NCBI GenBank assembly: GCA_963843455.1
Contig: CAWJKE010000016.1
Span: forward strand, 1 to 64,000
DNA from: CAIQPS01 sp963843455
GTDB lineage: Bacteria > Actinomycetota > Thermoleophilia > RBG-16-64-13
DNA: 64,000 nt
Direction of reading: 5' to 3'
Shown: positions 33,209-41,716 of the stretch, in pieces
How the letters are laid out: every line of letters begins with the position of its first letter
Numbering within the stretch: the stretch's first letter is position 1
Translations under genes and position numbers: made by a program
The notes under the pieces: model-generated
What the model was told of the DNA's origin: nothing
Database searches by the model: none
What the model saw: only the letters and a program-made list of their open reading frames with translations

Positions 33209-33756
33209 TGCGGGTGATCGACTACGAACAGCTCCGGGCAGAGGTCATGGAGGTCGCGGCGCTCACCAACTACAACCGCGCCTCTCTCATCCCTGTGCTC
33301 CGGACCGTCAAGGAGAAGTATCGAGGCGTCGACAGCGAAGCGATGCAGATCATCGCCGACGTGCTCGGATGTCATCCGGTGGAGGTCGACGCGGTCGCAA
33401 CCTTCTATGCCTTCCTGAATCCAAAGATGGAGGGGCGCTATATCTTCCGGTTGTGCCGCACCTACTCCTGTGAACTGGCCGGCAAGGAAGAGATAGCCCG
33501 GCAACTCGCCCGCGATTTGGGCGTCGACTTTGGAGAGACGTCGGCCGACGGCGCCTTCACTCTGGAATGGGCCAACTGCATGGGCATGTGCGACCAGGGC
33601 CCGGCGATGCTGGTGAACGAGGACATCTACACCAAGCTGACCCCCAACAAGGTCCATACCATCGTGCAGGACTACAAGACCAGGCCCGCGACCAGCGCGC
33701 CCGAACCGGCCGCCGTGCCCCTTCTCGGCGACGCTCCAGTGGAGTGTGGGCTATGA
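33208..33756 (+). CDS. hydC: NuoE/HydC-like [2Fe-2S] subunit of bifurcating hydrogenase 2
   Basis: 182 aa. Helical N-terminal region (LIPVLRTVKEKYRGVDSEAM) and thioredoxin-like [2Fe-2S] domain with cysteines in CRTYSC and CMGMCDQGPAM. It lacks the extra Cys-rich N terminus of copy 1 and has a Pro/Ala tail instead. The start ATG 33208 overlaps the receiver stop, and its own stop overlaps the hydB2 start (ATGA), so the module hydC-hydB-hydA is translationally coupled. Confidence 0.92.
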   Translation: MRVIDYEQLRAEVMEVAALTNYNRASLIPVLRTVKEKYRGVDSEAMQIIADVLGCHPVEVDAVATFYAFLNPKMEGRYIFRLCRTYSCELAGKEEIARQLARDLGVDFGETSADGAFTLEWANCMGMCDQGPAMLVNEDIYTKLTPNKVHTIVQDYKTRPATSAPEPAAVPLLGDAPVECGL

Positions 33757-34943
33757 GCATAGACACCACCATCAAGACCCAGGGCAACGTGCTCACCTTC
33801 TCCACCATCCCGGCAGGTGAAGGCCTGGGCAAGGCGCTCGCCATGCCGCGCGTGGACATCATCGACATGATCCGCGACTCCAAACTAAAAGGGCGCGGCG
33901 GAGCCGGGTTCCCCACGGGCATCAAGTGGAACTTCGCCGCGGCCGAGAAGCGGACTCCCAAGTACATCATGTGCAACGCCGACGAGGGCGAACCGGGCAC
34001 CTTCAAAGACCGGCTGATCCTGAGCGAGTATCCCGACTTGGTCATGGAGGGCATGACTATCGGCGCCCGGGCGATCGGCGCCTCTCTGGGGCTTATCTAC
34101 CTGCGGGCCGAGTACGCTTACCTTCGCCGGCATCTGGAGAGCGTTGTCGACGAGCGCAAGGAGGCGGGACTACTCGGCCAGAACATCGGCGGGGTCGAGG
34201 GCTTCAATTTCAACATCATGGTGGCCATGGGCGCCGGCGCTTACGTCTGCGGCGAGGAGACGGCGCTCATCGAATCGCTCGAAGGGTTCCGGGGAGAGCC
34301 GCGCAACCGTCCGCCGTTCCCGGTGGTATCGGGCTTCCTCAACCGCCCGTCGGTGGTGAACAACGTGGAGACGCTCGCCTGGGTACCCTGTATCCTGACC
34401 AAAGGCGTCGACTGGTTCAAGAGTATCGGCACCAACAACTCTACCGGACACAAGCTGTTCAGCGTGTCCGGCGACTGCGAGAAGCCCGGAGTGTACGAGT
34501 TCCCCTTCGGGATCACCATCGCGGAGCTGCTCAAGGAAGTGGGTGGCAGCGATGCCAAAGCCGTGCAGATCGGTGGGGCCTCGGGCCGCTGCGTATCGAA
34601 GAAGGACTTCGAGCGCCGGCTGGCGTTCGAAGACATCCCCACTGGGGGTTCGGTCATCGTCATCGGCCCCGGGCGCGACATGCTCAGCCTCGCGCACAAT
34701 CTGATGGACTTCTTCGTGGACGAATCATGTGGCCAGTGCACGCCATGCCGCGTGGGTAACGCCAAGTTGCTCGAGGGCGTAGAGATGCTCAAAGAGGGGA
34801 TCTGCACCGACGAATACCTCGACGAGCTAAAAGGGCTCGCCAACACCATGCAGGTAGCCTCCAAGTGCGGCCTGGGTCAGACCAGCTCGGTGGCGCTGCT
34901 TTCCATCCTCGAGCATTTTGGAGACGAGATCCATGGCCGATAA
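33753..34943 (+). CDS. hydB: HydB-type FMN/NAD(P)H subunit of hydrogenase 2 (short form)
   Basis: 396 aa. It has only the NuoF-like core: RGGAGFPTGIKWNF, CNADEGEPGTFKDR (FMN/NADH), an SLBB region and the [4Fe-4S] site CGQCTPC. Compared with copy 1 it lacks the N-terminal [2Fe-2S] domain, the C-terminal ferredoxin motif and the GltD-like flavoprotein. The core itself is complete, so the protein should bind FMN, NAD(H) and one cluster. The difference implies distinct electron partners or cofactor specificity for the two enzymes (inference). Confidence 0.93.
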   Translation: MSIDTTIKTQGNVLTFSTIPAGEGLGKALAMPRVDIIDMIRDSKLKGRGGAGFPTGIKWNFAAAEKRTPKYIMCNADEGEPGTFKDRLILSEYPDLVMEGMTIGARAIGASLGLIYLRAEYAYLRRHLESVVDERKEAGLLGQNIGGVEGFNFNIMVAMGAGAYVCGEETALIESLEGFRGEPRNRPPFPVVSGFLNRPSVVNNVETLAWVPCILTKGVDWFKSIGTNNSTGHKLFSVSGDCEKPGVYEFPFGITIAELLKEVGGSDAKAVQIGGASGRCVSKKDFERRLAFEDIPTGGSVIVIGPGRDMLSLAHNLMDFFVDESCGQCTPCRVGNAKLLEGVEMLKEGICTDEYLDELKGLANTMQVASKCGLGQTSSVALLSILEHFGDEIHGR

Positions 34944-36861
34944 CACCTGTCTACCAAGGCGGCGTGCGCCGCTCAGCCAGCTTTTCCAGCCCGACCTACC
35001 GGCGGAACCGCCCTCGGCTGAGGCCATTGGGGCGACCGTTACCGCCAACATCGACGGCATGGAGACCAAGGTGCCCTTGGGCACTACCATTCTTGAAGCC
35101 GCCAAGAGCATCGGGGTCCGCATCCCCACGCTCTGCTACCATCCCGACCTCGAAGTGGCCGGCATTTGCCGTATCTGTGTGGTCGAGGTGGAAGGGCAGC
35201 GCACGCTCCAGGCAGCATGCGCCTATCCCATTACCGCCCCCATCAAGATTAAGACCTATTCGAAAGCGGTGCGCATCGCCCGCCGCCACGTCCTCGACTT
35301 GCTGCTCAGCGAGCACTGCGGCGACTGTTACTCCTGCATCAGGAACGGCATCTGCGAGCTCCAGCAGCTTGCTGAGGAGTACGGGGTCGACAGCTTCCGC
35401 TTTGGCCACGTGGAGATCCCAGTGGAGGTAGACAGCTCGAGCTTCTCGGTCGTCCGCGACATGAACAAGTGCATCCGCTGCCGGCGCTGTGTCCGCACCT
35501 GCATCGACATGCAAGAAGTGGGCGTACTCGAGGCGGTCAACCGCTCGAACAAGGTGGAGATCTCAACATTCCTCGGCAAACCCTTGGCCGACGTGGTCTG
35601 CATCAACTGCGGTCAGTGCATCAATCGGTGCCCCACCGCCGCCCTCTACGCCAATCCGGCGCTGGACCAGGTGTGGAAGGCGCTGGACGACCCCACCAAG
35701 CACGTGGTCATCCAGACCGCTCCCTCGCCAAGGGCCGCCATGGGCGAGGCGTTCGGCCTCGAGCCGGGCACCTCGGTCACCTACCAGATGAACACGGCGC
35801 TGCGGCGGATGGGCTTCGACCATGTGTTCGACACGAACTTCACCGCCGACCTCACCATCATCGAGGAAGGCACCGAGCTCATCATTCGGCTCTATAAAGC
35901 TCTGGTAGAGGGTGATACGGAGGTCGCGCTCCCGCAGCTCACCAGTTGCTCTCCGGGGTGGGTCAAGTATTGTGAGCACTTCTACCCGGAGTTCATCCCC
36001 AACCTTTCTAGCGCCAAGAGCCCGCAGCAGATGTTCGGTGCTCTTATCAAGACCTTCTACGCCGATAAGCTGGGTCTCGACCCGGCTAACATAGTCAGCG
36101 TGGCCCTGATGCCCTGCTCGGCCAAGAAGTTCGAGTGCAACCGGCCGGAGATGAACGACAGCGGCTACCAAGACGTGGACTTCGGGCTCACCACACGTGA
36201 GCTCGGCAAGATGTTCCATCAGGCGGGCCTCGACGTGCCCACCATGCCCAAGTCGGACTTCGACGATCCCTTCGGCGGAGCTACCGGCTCGGGTCTGATC
36301 TTCGGCGCCACGGGGGGCGTGATGGAATCCGCCCTGCGGACGGTCCTCGAGCTGGTGACCGGACGCAAACTGGAGACCATCTACGAGCACGGCGACATCC
36401 TGCCGGTCCGCGGCTTCGAAGGCGTCCGCTACGCTGAGCTGACCATCAGCGAGGTCGGTCCCGTACCGGACATCTTGAAGCACCTCGTCCCCGATTGGGA
36501 TTGGCTCAAGGGAGCGACGCTCAAGGTAGCGGTCGCCCACGGCACGACCAATGCCAAGAAGGTCATGGAGGACATCAAGAACGGGGGCAAGTTCAGCCAC
36601 TGCCACTTCATCGAGTTCATGGCCTGCCCCGGCGGTTGCCTCGGCGGCGGCGGCCAGCCCATCCCCACCAACAAGGATATCCGGGCGGCTCGGGCCAAGG
36701 CCATCTACGCCGAAGACCGCGAACTCACCGTGCGGAAGTCTTACGAGAACCCCGCCGTCCTGCGGGTGTACGAAGAATTCCTCACCGACGGACCGTGCGG
36801 CCACAAGAGCCACGAACTGCTGCATACGCATTACGTGGATCGCGGCAAGCATATCGAGTAG
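34933..36861 (+). CDS. hydA: [FeFe]-hydrogenase catalytic subunit HydA, copy 2
   Basis: 642 aa. After a 30-residue basic/Pro-rich leader, ligands are in order: [2Fe-2S] Cys68/79/82/96; His128 with Cys132/135/141; two [4Fe-4S] motifs (CIRCRRCVRTC 180-190, CINCGQCINRCP 223-234). The H-cluster motifs are TSCSPGW (Cys339), MPCSAKKFE (Cys395) and MACPGGCLGGGGQP (Cys565, Cys569). All are intact. It is clearly paralogous to copy 1 but diverged, with an insertion FGGATGSGLI before the third motif. The start ATG 34933 follows GGAG and overlaps the end of hydB2 by 11 bp. Two hairpins after the stop end the long gene run. Confidence 0.96.
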   Translation: MADNTCLPRRRAPLSQLFQPDLPAEPPSAEAIGATVTANIDGMETKVPLGTTILEAAKSIGVRIPTLCYHPDLEVAGICRICVVEVEGQRTLQAACAYPITAPIKIKTYSKAVRIARRHVLDLLLSEHCGDCYSCIRNGICELQQLAEEYGVDSFRFGHVEIPVEVDSSSFSVVRDMNKCIRCRRCVRTCIDMQEVGVLEAVNRSNKVEISTFLGKPLADVVCINCGQCINRCPTAALYANPALDQVWKALDDPTKHVVIQTAPSPRAAMGEAFGLEPGTSVTYQMNTALRRMGFDHVFDTNFTADLTIIEEGTELIIRLYKALVEGDTEVALPQLTSCSPGWVKYCEHFYPEFIPNLSSAKSPQQMFGALIKTFYADKLGLDPANIVSVALMPCSAKKFECNRPEMNDSGYQDVDFGLTTRELGKMFHQAGLDVPTMPKSDFDDPFGGATGSGLIFGATGGVMESALRTVLELVTGRKLETIYEHGDILPVRGFEGVRYAELTISEVGPVPDILKHLVPDWDWLKGATLKVAVAHGTTNAKKVMEDIKNGGKFSHCHFIEFMACPGGCLGGGGQPIPTNKDIRAARAKAIYAEDRELTVRKSYENPAVLRVYEEFLTDGPCGHKSHELLHTHYVDRGKHIE

Positions 36862-36875
36862 AAAGACCTGACATC

Positions 36876-36908
36876 GTGGCAGCGCCGCGCGGAGCGCGGC
36901 GCTGCCAC
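36876..36908 (+). terminator. GC-rich hairpin after hydA2
   Basis: GTGGCAGCGCCGCGC pairs with GCGCGGCGCTGCCAC, 15 nt after the hydA2 stop. No T tract, so it probably works together with the next hairpin. Confidence 0.6.
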
Positions 36909-36926
36909 GCAGCCGGACTGCAGACA

Positions 36927-36960
36927 AGAAGCCCCGTATTCGCGGGGCTTCTCTCTTCTT
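36927..36960 (+). terminator. Rho-independent terminator of the hydrogenase run
   Basis: GAAGCCCCG and CGGGGCTTC form a stem with a TATTCG loop, followed by TCTCTTCTT. Confidence 0.75.
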
Positions 36961-37055
36961 CCACCCCAGTCAGTCGTGTCGATCCGGATGCGCCCTGAGG
37001 TCTGTCACGCAGCCGCACTGCGAGGCAAAGAGTCGAAGCGGGGTGGCGCAACGCC

Positions 37056-37709
37056 TTAGGGCCGCTCCACCAGCCCGTATTGAACGGCAAGCATGGCGGC
37101 CGCAGTGCGATTGGGGACTTCCATCTTACGCAGGATATTGCTCACGTGCAGGCGCACCGTACCGACGCTAAGGAAGAGGCGTGCCCCGATCTCGCGGTTG
37201 CTGAGCCCGCCTGCGAGCAATGCGAGTACTTCACGCTCCCGCGGGGTCAGGTCTTCGCCGAGCAGCGGCGGCCGCGCGGCCGCTCGCCCTGGCAGAAGCG
37301 CCTGTACCGCGCTGGAGTCTATGGTGCCCCTGCCGTCGTGGGCCTGGCGGATGGCCTCCACCAGCCTCTCGGGGCCGGCGTCCTTCAAAAGATAGCTTAT
37401 GGCACCCGCCTCGAGGGCCCGCGTCACCATCTCCGGCTCCACGAAGCTCGTGAGGACGACCACCTGCGTCCGCGCGCAGACCCCTTTGACGAGACCGGTG
37501 ACCGCCGCCCCGTCCATGCCGGGCATCATCATATCCATCAGCACGACGTCGGGGCAGTCGACGCTGCAGCGATCGACCGCCTCATGGCCGCTCGCGGCTT
37601 CGCCGACCACCTCGATATCGGCGCACGTGGAGAGGAATGTCTTCAGTCCCTGCCGCACCATGGGATGATCATCGACAATCAGCACTCTGATCGGCTCAGT
37701 CTCGGCCAC
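37056..37709 (-). CDS. NarL/LuxR-family response regulator
   Basis: 217 aa. Receiver with VDDHPMVRQGL, phosphoacceptor Asp in VVLMDMMMPGMDG and Lys in YLLKDAGPE, then a LuxR-type helix-turn-helix (LTPREREVLALLAGG, NREIGARLFLSVGTVRLHVS). It overlaps the upstream sensor kinase gene by 14 bp, its obvious partner. Targets are unknown; the divergently placed secreted-protein locus starting near 39832 is a candidate. Confidence 0.92.
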   Translation of the reverse strand: MAETEPIRVLIVDDHPMVRQGLKTFLSTCADIEVVGEAASGHEAVDRCSVDCPDVVLMDMMMPGMDGAAVTGLVKGVCARTQVVVLTSFVEPEMVTRALEAGAISYLLKDAGPERLVEAIRQAHDGRGTIDSSAVQALLPGRAAARPPLLGEDLTPREREVLALLAGGLSNREIGARLFLSVGTVRLHVSNILRKMEVPNRTAAAMLAVQYGLVERP

Positions 37710-39687
37710 TACCCGCCTCCTCCCCGTTCGTCACCGGCCGAGCGACCTCAGCCGGCGGCGTCCATCTAACCGTGACCCGCGTGCCCGTGGGAACCACCCT
37801 ATCGATCTCGAGCGCGGCTCCGATCTCGCGCGCCCGTTCGCGCATTATGTCCAAGCCCATGCCGCCTGCCACGGCCTGGTCTGCAGCGATGCTGAACCCC
37901 ACCCCGTTGTCCTCTACGCTCAGCACGACGGCCTGGTCGACTCGCTCGGCGATCGTCACGACGTGGCTCGCGCGGGCGTGCTTGGCGATGTTGTTGAACG
38001 CCTCCTGGGCGATGCGGTACATCGCCACCTTTGCCTCCACCGACAGAGCGCTCTCTATGTCGGGCCGCGCGCGGACGTCGACCTCCACTTCAGACTGGCC
38101 CGCGAGGCTGTCGGCCAGACGCTCCAACAATTGAGATAGCTCCACGCCTACAAGAGTCGCAGGGCGCAGCTCGTAGAGTAGGATTCGCAACTCGGCCAGG
38201 GCGGACCGGACCAACCGCTGCAGCTGCGCTAGGCCGGCAAGGCCCTCCTCAGGAGCACGCTCCCAGATGGTGGGAAGCGCCTGGGCTATCAGGCTCGCCG
38301 AGTACACACTCTGCGTGACCGCGTCGTGCAGTTCGCGAGCGAGATGATCCCGCACCTGGCTCGCGGTCTTCAGATTCTCCTCCACGCGCAGGCGGGCGTG
38401 AACGATGGCCGCGGCGATGCTTCCTCCTGCCGCCTGGGCAAACTCGATCTCTCGTGCCTGGAATGCTTGTTCGTCCGGGCCACGCAACACAATGAGGGTC
38501 CCGATGATCTCGGCATGGAGGACGAGAGGGACGACCAGCACGCGCGAGAAGCCCAGCTCCCTTGCCTGCTTGCGCATCGCGGAGGGCACGGGACCCGACT
38601 CCAGGTCGTTGATCGCCACGGGCGCCCCGCCGCGGGCGATCTCCGAAAAGAGCGAGAAGTGGGCGATCGACCCCCTCATGAACAACAAGTCGTACCGGGT
38701 GCTTTCGGCAAGGTCGGCGGTGATGACGTGTCGCCCCTCGATCCCGTCCCCGAAGATGACAGCCATCGCGAGACGGGCGCGGAACAGGTCCGATATCTGC
38801 TGCATCACGGCGCTGAGGGCCCCGAAGAGGTCTTCCGGCCCCGCCACGGTCTCAGAGATACGCCAGAGCGTGTTCAGCTCGAGCACGCTCCTGCGCAGCG
38901 ACTCCTCGTTGCGCGCGGCGGCGCTGATGTCCTTGTCGACGCCCCGGAATCCTGTGAGAGCGCCGGCGGAGTCAAAGATCGGCACGCACGACGTCAGCAC
39001 CACTACTTCGTGCCCATCCCGGTGGAGATTGCGGTTGACAAGGTCGGAGCAGCCCACACCTTCCCGGCCCTCCTCCAGAGCGCGCGGCGCCAGCCTTTCC
39101 ACTTCCTCAGGCACCATGAAGTCCCAGGGCGTCTTGCCGATGACCTCCTCCGGCGCGTAGCCGAGGATGTTCCGTACCCCGTCTGAGCACGAGACATAGA
39201 CACGATCGGCGTCGGTCTCCCAAATCCAGTCTCCGACGACGAGCACCAGGTCTTCCAGCCGCTTGCGGCTTTCGCGCAGCGCCTCTTCGGCTATCACGCG
39301 CTTGGTGATGTCGCGTGCCGAGCAGTAGAAGAACTCACCCCCCGGCTGAGCGCGCCACTCGATCCACCGGTAGCTGCCGTCCCTGCTGCGGTACCGGTTG
39401 ACGAATTGGGTCACCTCTTCGCCGGCCCGCAACCTTTCAAAGGCGTCCAGGGTCTTCGAGATGTCGTCGGGGTGGACAAAGTCGAGGAAAGGCCGACCCT
39501 CCAACTCCCCCAGCGGATACCCGAGCAGATCGGTCCACGCTGCGTTCAGGCGCAGGAAACGGCCCGAGACGTCGGCGATGCAAAGGAGATCGAGCGGCGC
39601 CTCGAAAAACCGGTCTAGATCGACGGCCACCTCTCCGCCGTGAACCCCTTTTCCGCCATCCCCTGTCGAGTTCGCATCCGTAGTCAA
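37696..39687 (-). CDS. PAS-PAS-GAF sensor histidine kinase (NarX/DegS-type)
   Basis: 663 aa, with no membrane helix, so cytoplasmic. Two PAS domains (about 25-140 and 145-265) precede a GAF domain (about 280-435), then HisKA_3 with the phosphoacceptor in LARELHDAVTQSVYSASL. The ATPase has its N box (QEAFNNIAKHARASH), G1 (VEDNGVGFS) and G2 (GGMGLDIMRERA). The WEWRAQ segment of PAS1 and GDWIWETD of PAS2 are typical ligand- or redox-sensing PAS sequences; the signal cannot be read. It transcribes away from the receiver-TasA locus, with an inverted repeat in the shared upstream region. Confidence 0.92.
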   Translation of the reverse strand: MTTDANSTGDGGKGVHGGEVAVDLDRFFEAPLDLLCIADVSGRFLRLNAAWTDLLGYPLGELEGRPFLDFVHPDDISKTLDAFERLRAGEEVTQFVNRYRSRDGSYRWIEWRAQPGGEFFYCSARDITKRVIAEEALRESRKRLEDLVLVVGDWIWETDADRVYVSCSDGVRNILGYAPEEVIGKTPWDFMVPEEVERLAPRALEEGREGVGCSDLVNRNLHRDGHEVVVLTSCVPIFDSAGALTGFRGVDKDISAAARNEESLRRSVLELNTLWRISETVAGPEDLFGALSAVMQQISDLFRARLAMAVIFGDGIEGRHVITADLAESTRYDLLFMRGSIAHFSLFSEIARGGAPVAINDLESGPVPSAMRKQARELGFSRVLVVPLVLHAEIIGTLIVLRGPDEQAFQAREIEFAQAAGGSIAAAIVHARLRVEENLKTASQVRDHLARELHDAVTQSVYSASLIAQALPTIWERAPEEGLAGLAQLQRLVRSALAELRILLYELRPATLVGVELSQLLERLADSLAGQSEVEVDVRARPDIESALSVEAKVAMYRIAQEAFNNIAKHARASHVVTIAERVDQAVVLSVEDNGVGFSIAADQAVAGGMGLDIMRERAREIGAALEIDRVVPTGTRVTVRWTPPAEVARPVTNGEEAGSGRD

Positions 39688-39737
39688 AAACCCCCTTCGC
39701 CACGAGAAATGTCGCCCGTGATTCTACTCCCGCTATG

Positions 39738-39757
39738 ACTTTCGTCCAGGCGAAAGT
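39738..39757. promoter_or_regulatory. Inverted repeat between divergent units, possible operator
   Basis: ACTTTCG (39738-39744) and CGAAAGT (39751-39757) are perfect inverted 7-mers six bases apart. They lie between the PAS kinase gene and the receiver-TasA locus. NarL-family regulators bind short inverted repeats, so the regulator at 37056 is a candidate ligand. Confidence 0.45.
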
Positions 39758-39831
39758 TCGGCGTATCGGCCTATCCAAGGCAGTCTCTCCGTCCGATGGC
39801 AGCACGGATCCGACTCCGTAATCTGCCCGGC

Positions 39832-40269
39832 ATGAAGCATATAGCGGTCATGATCGTCGACGACCACGCCAGGGTGAGGCAGGGACTGCGCACCTTTTTC
39901 TCCACGTGCCCCGATCTTCGTGTGGTCGCGGAGGCGGCCAACGGAGAAGAGGCGCTCGAGTGCTGCGTCCGAGCTCGACCCGACGTGGTCGTCATGGACA
40001 TGATGATGCCGGCCATGGACGGGCCGACCGCTACCGGCCGGATCAGGGAGTTGTGCCCCGACAGCAAGGTCATCGCGCTAAGCAGCTTCGGGGATCCGGA
40101 CGTGGTGAGACGAGCCATGGAAGCGGGTGCCGCAGCATACGTGCTCAAGGACTCAAGCCCAGAGACGCTCGTGGAGGCCATTCGCGACGCCGATCACGCG
40201 CGGGGCTCGACCGTCTCCAGTTCGGCTTACCCGGCGGGTGGCGGCCAGAAAGCGGCGAGGCGCCCATGA
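39832..40269 (+). CDS. NarL-like receiver protein lacking its DNA-binding domain
   Basis: About 145 aa from the ATG at 39832 (MKHIAVMIVDDHARV); the frame extends to 39796. The receiver is complete (VVVMDMMMPAMDG, YVLKDSSPE) and closely resembles the regulator at 37056 over that part. It stops after a short Ser/Gly/Ala tail with no helix-turn-helix. It may act as a phosphate sink for the neighbouring kinase or as a truncated paralogue. Its stop overlaps the ATG of the next small ORF (ATGA). Confidence 0.8.
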   Translation: MKHIAVMIVDDHARVRQGLRTFFSTCPDLRVVAEAANGEEALECCVRARPDVVVMDMMMPAMDGPTATGRIRELCPDSKVIALSSFGDPDVVRRAMEAGAAAYVLKDSSPETLVEAIRDADHARGSTVSSSAYPAGGGQKAARRP

Positions 40270-40385
40270 ACGTAACCTGCAGCAATTGCGCCACTCCCTG
40301 GCTCGCGGGCGCGGTGTCTCGATACAGCAAGAAGTCAGACAGGATAGCGGCTACAAGCGACAAGACATTAAGGAGAATCCAATGA
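40266..40385 (+). CDS. 39-aa CxxC peptide coupled to both neighbours
   Basis: ATG at 40266 overlaps the receiver stop (ATGA), and its TGA overlaps the ATG of the TasA-like gene at 40382. The peptide begins MNVTCSNCATPWLAG, with one CxxC pair, and ends in a basic stretch (KTLRRIQ). It is too short for a known domain. The exact double ATGA overlap argues that it is translated, at least as a coupling peptide. Confidence 0.45.
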   Translation: MNVTCSNCATPWLAGAVSRYSKKSDRIAATSDKTLRRIQ

Positions 40386-40987
40386 ATTCGAGTGCGGTTC
40401 GACCCGGAAGCAGGAGAGCAAGGGCAAAGAGGACGGGCGCCAGGCGGGCACGCCGGTTCCTGATGCTCGGCGGCTCGCTCGTTGCGACATTGATCATCGC
40501 ATCGGCCGTCCTCATCGGCAGCGGCGCGGTCTTCACCTCTACCTCCGCCAACCCGAGCAATGTCTTCACCGCGGGCGTGCTCACGCAGACAAACAGCAAG
40601 GCACCCGGGGCGATCCTGACAGCAAGCCTGATGAAACCGGGCGACGTCAAGACCGGTACGGTCGTCATCAAGAACACCGGTGATCTCAGCGGCGACTTCA
40701 CCGCCACGATGGCCAAGACTGCGGACACTGCCGGGACCAACGGCGGCAGCCTGTTCAACGTGCTGAAGCTCAAGATCGAAGACGGGACGACCACGGTGTA
40801 CAACGGCAATCTGAAGGACTTCACGTCCCAAGCGCTCGGCACATACGCGCCGAACGATACCCACACCTACACGTTCACGGTCACGTTCCCCGACGGTGGG
40901 ACGCCGACAAGCAACACCACGGAAGACAACGCGTATCAGGGCAGTTCCACCACCGTTTCGTTCACCTGGACCGCGGTCCAACACTGA
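40382..40987 (+). CDS. TasA/camelysin-like secreted protein
   Basis: 201 aa. A strongly basic N terminus (RRARAKRTGARRARR) precedes a hydrophobic signal (LGGSLVATLIIASAVLIG) and the junction GSGAVFTSTSANP, a SipW-type substrate site. The mature domain has the KTGTVVIKNTGDLSGDFTATM pattern common in this family (a beta-sandwich with conserved NTG). GGAGAATCC lies before the ATG, which overlaps the preceding small ORF. The SipW-type peptidase is two genes downstream. Confidence 0.85.
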   Translation: MNSSAVRPGSRRARAKRTGARRARRFLMLGGSLVATLIIASAVLIGSGAVFTSTSANPSNVFTAGVLTQTNSKAPGAILTASLMKPGDVKTGTVVIKNTGDLSGDFTATMAKTADTAGTNGGSLFNVLKLKIEDGTTTVYNGNLKDFTSQALGTYAPNDTHTYTFTVTFPDGGTPTSNTTEDNAYQGSSTTVSFTWTAVQH

Positions 40988-41137
40988 GAGGACGACAAGT
41001 CAGGCGGCAAGACGTTTGAGAGACGCCTTTGGGATCCGAAGCCGGGGACCGGTGGAGTTGGGAGACCACACCACCTGTGCCTGGCCTCGTTCTCTTGGCG
41101 CGCTTCTGGAGGCCAAGGGGTAGATCCCTGTGAAAGA

Positions 41138-41716
41138 GTGATGACAAGACGAACAGACATCGCACCCCGGCGGGGCAGATCCAGGCCCCGTCTGCTTCCG
41201 CGCCTGGTAGCGGCAACGGTGCTGCCCGCAGTCCTCATCTTCGTCCTGTCCACCGCGATCACGTCCTCCGACGCTCGCGATACGTCCGTCAAGGTCAATG
41301 CCGGAAATGTGTTTTCGGGGGGTTCGCTGTCGCTCGCCAACTCCAAGAGCGGGAGCGCGGTCATCTCCGCATCCGGATTGATGCCGGGTGGCTCGGCCAC
41401 CGGGAGTCTCACCATAACGGTACAAGGCGGCCACACCGCGGCTGTCACTCTGGCCAACACCGGGATCTCCGATGCCCCCTCTTCGCCCGCCCTCTCCCAG
41501 GCGCTCACCCTCCTGGTGGAAGACGTGACCGGTACCGCCCAGACTCTGTGGAGTGGCACGATGAGCACCTTTGCCTCGGCATCTCTCGGCCAGATCGCGT
41601 CGGGCAGCGCTAGGACCTACCGCTTCACCGTGACCTTCCCGTCGGGTAACGCAGTCTCGAGTTTGCAGAACGCCAGCACGACGATGAGCTTGAGGTTCAC
41701 GGGGGTGGCGCAGTGA
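41138..41716 (+). CDS. Second TasA-like secreted protein
   Basis: 192 aa. Basic start, hydrophobic signal (LVAATVLPAVLIFVLSTAI), then a mature domain with NVFSGGSLSLANSKSGSAVIS and SGSARTYRFTVTFPSG. These align in outline with NVFTAGVLTQTNSKAPGAIL and THTYTFTVTFPDG of the gene at 40382, so the two are paralogues. GTG 41138 or ATG 41141 may start it. Its stop overlaps the start of the peptidase (GTGATG region, ATGA-type coupling). Confidence 0.82.
   Translation: MMTRRTDIAPRRGRSRPRLLPRLVAATVLPAVLIFVLSTAITSSDARDTSVKVNAGNVFSGGSLSLANSKSGSAVISASGLMPGGSATGSLTITVQGGHTAAVTLANTGISDAPSSPALSQALTLLVEDVTGTAQTLWSGTMSTFASASLGQIASGSARTYRFTVTFPSGNAVSSLQNASTTMSLRFTGVAQ

Noticed and set aside
40988..41137. Possible second c-di-GMP riboswitch before the second TasA-like gene
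   Set aside because: Some GC-rich pairing is visible, but the GCAAACC and GGGACGCAAAGCC signature elements are absent.
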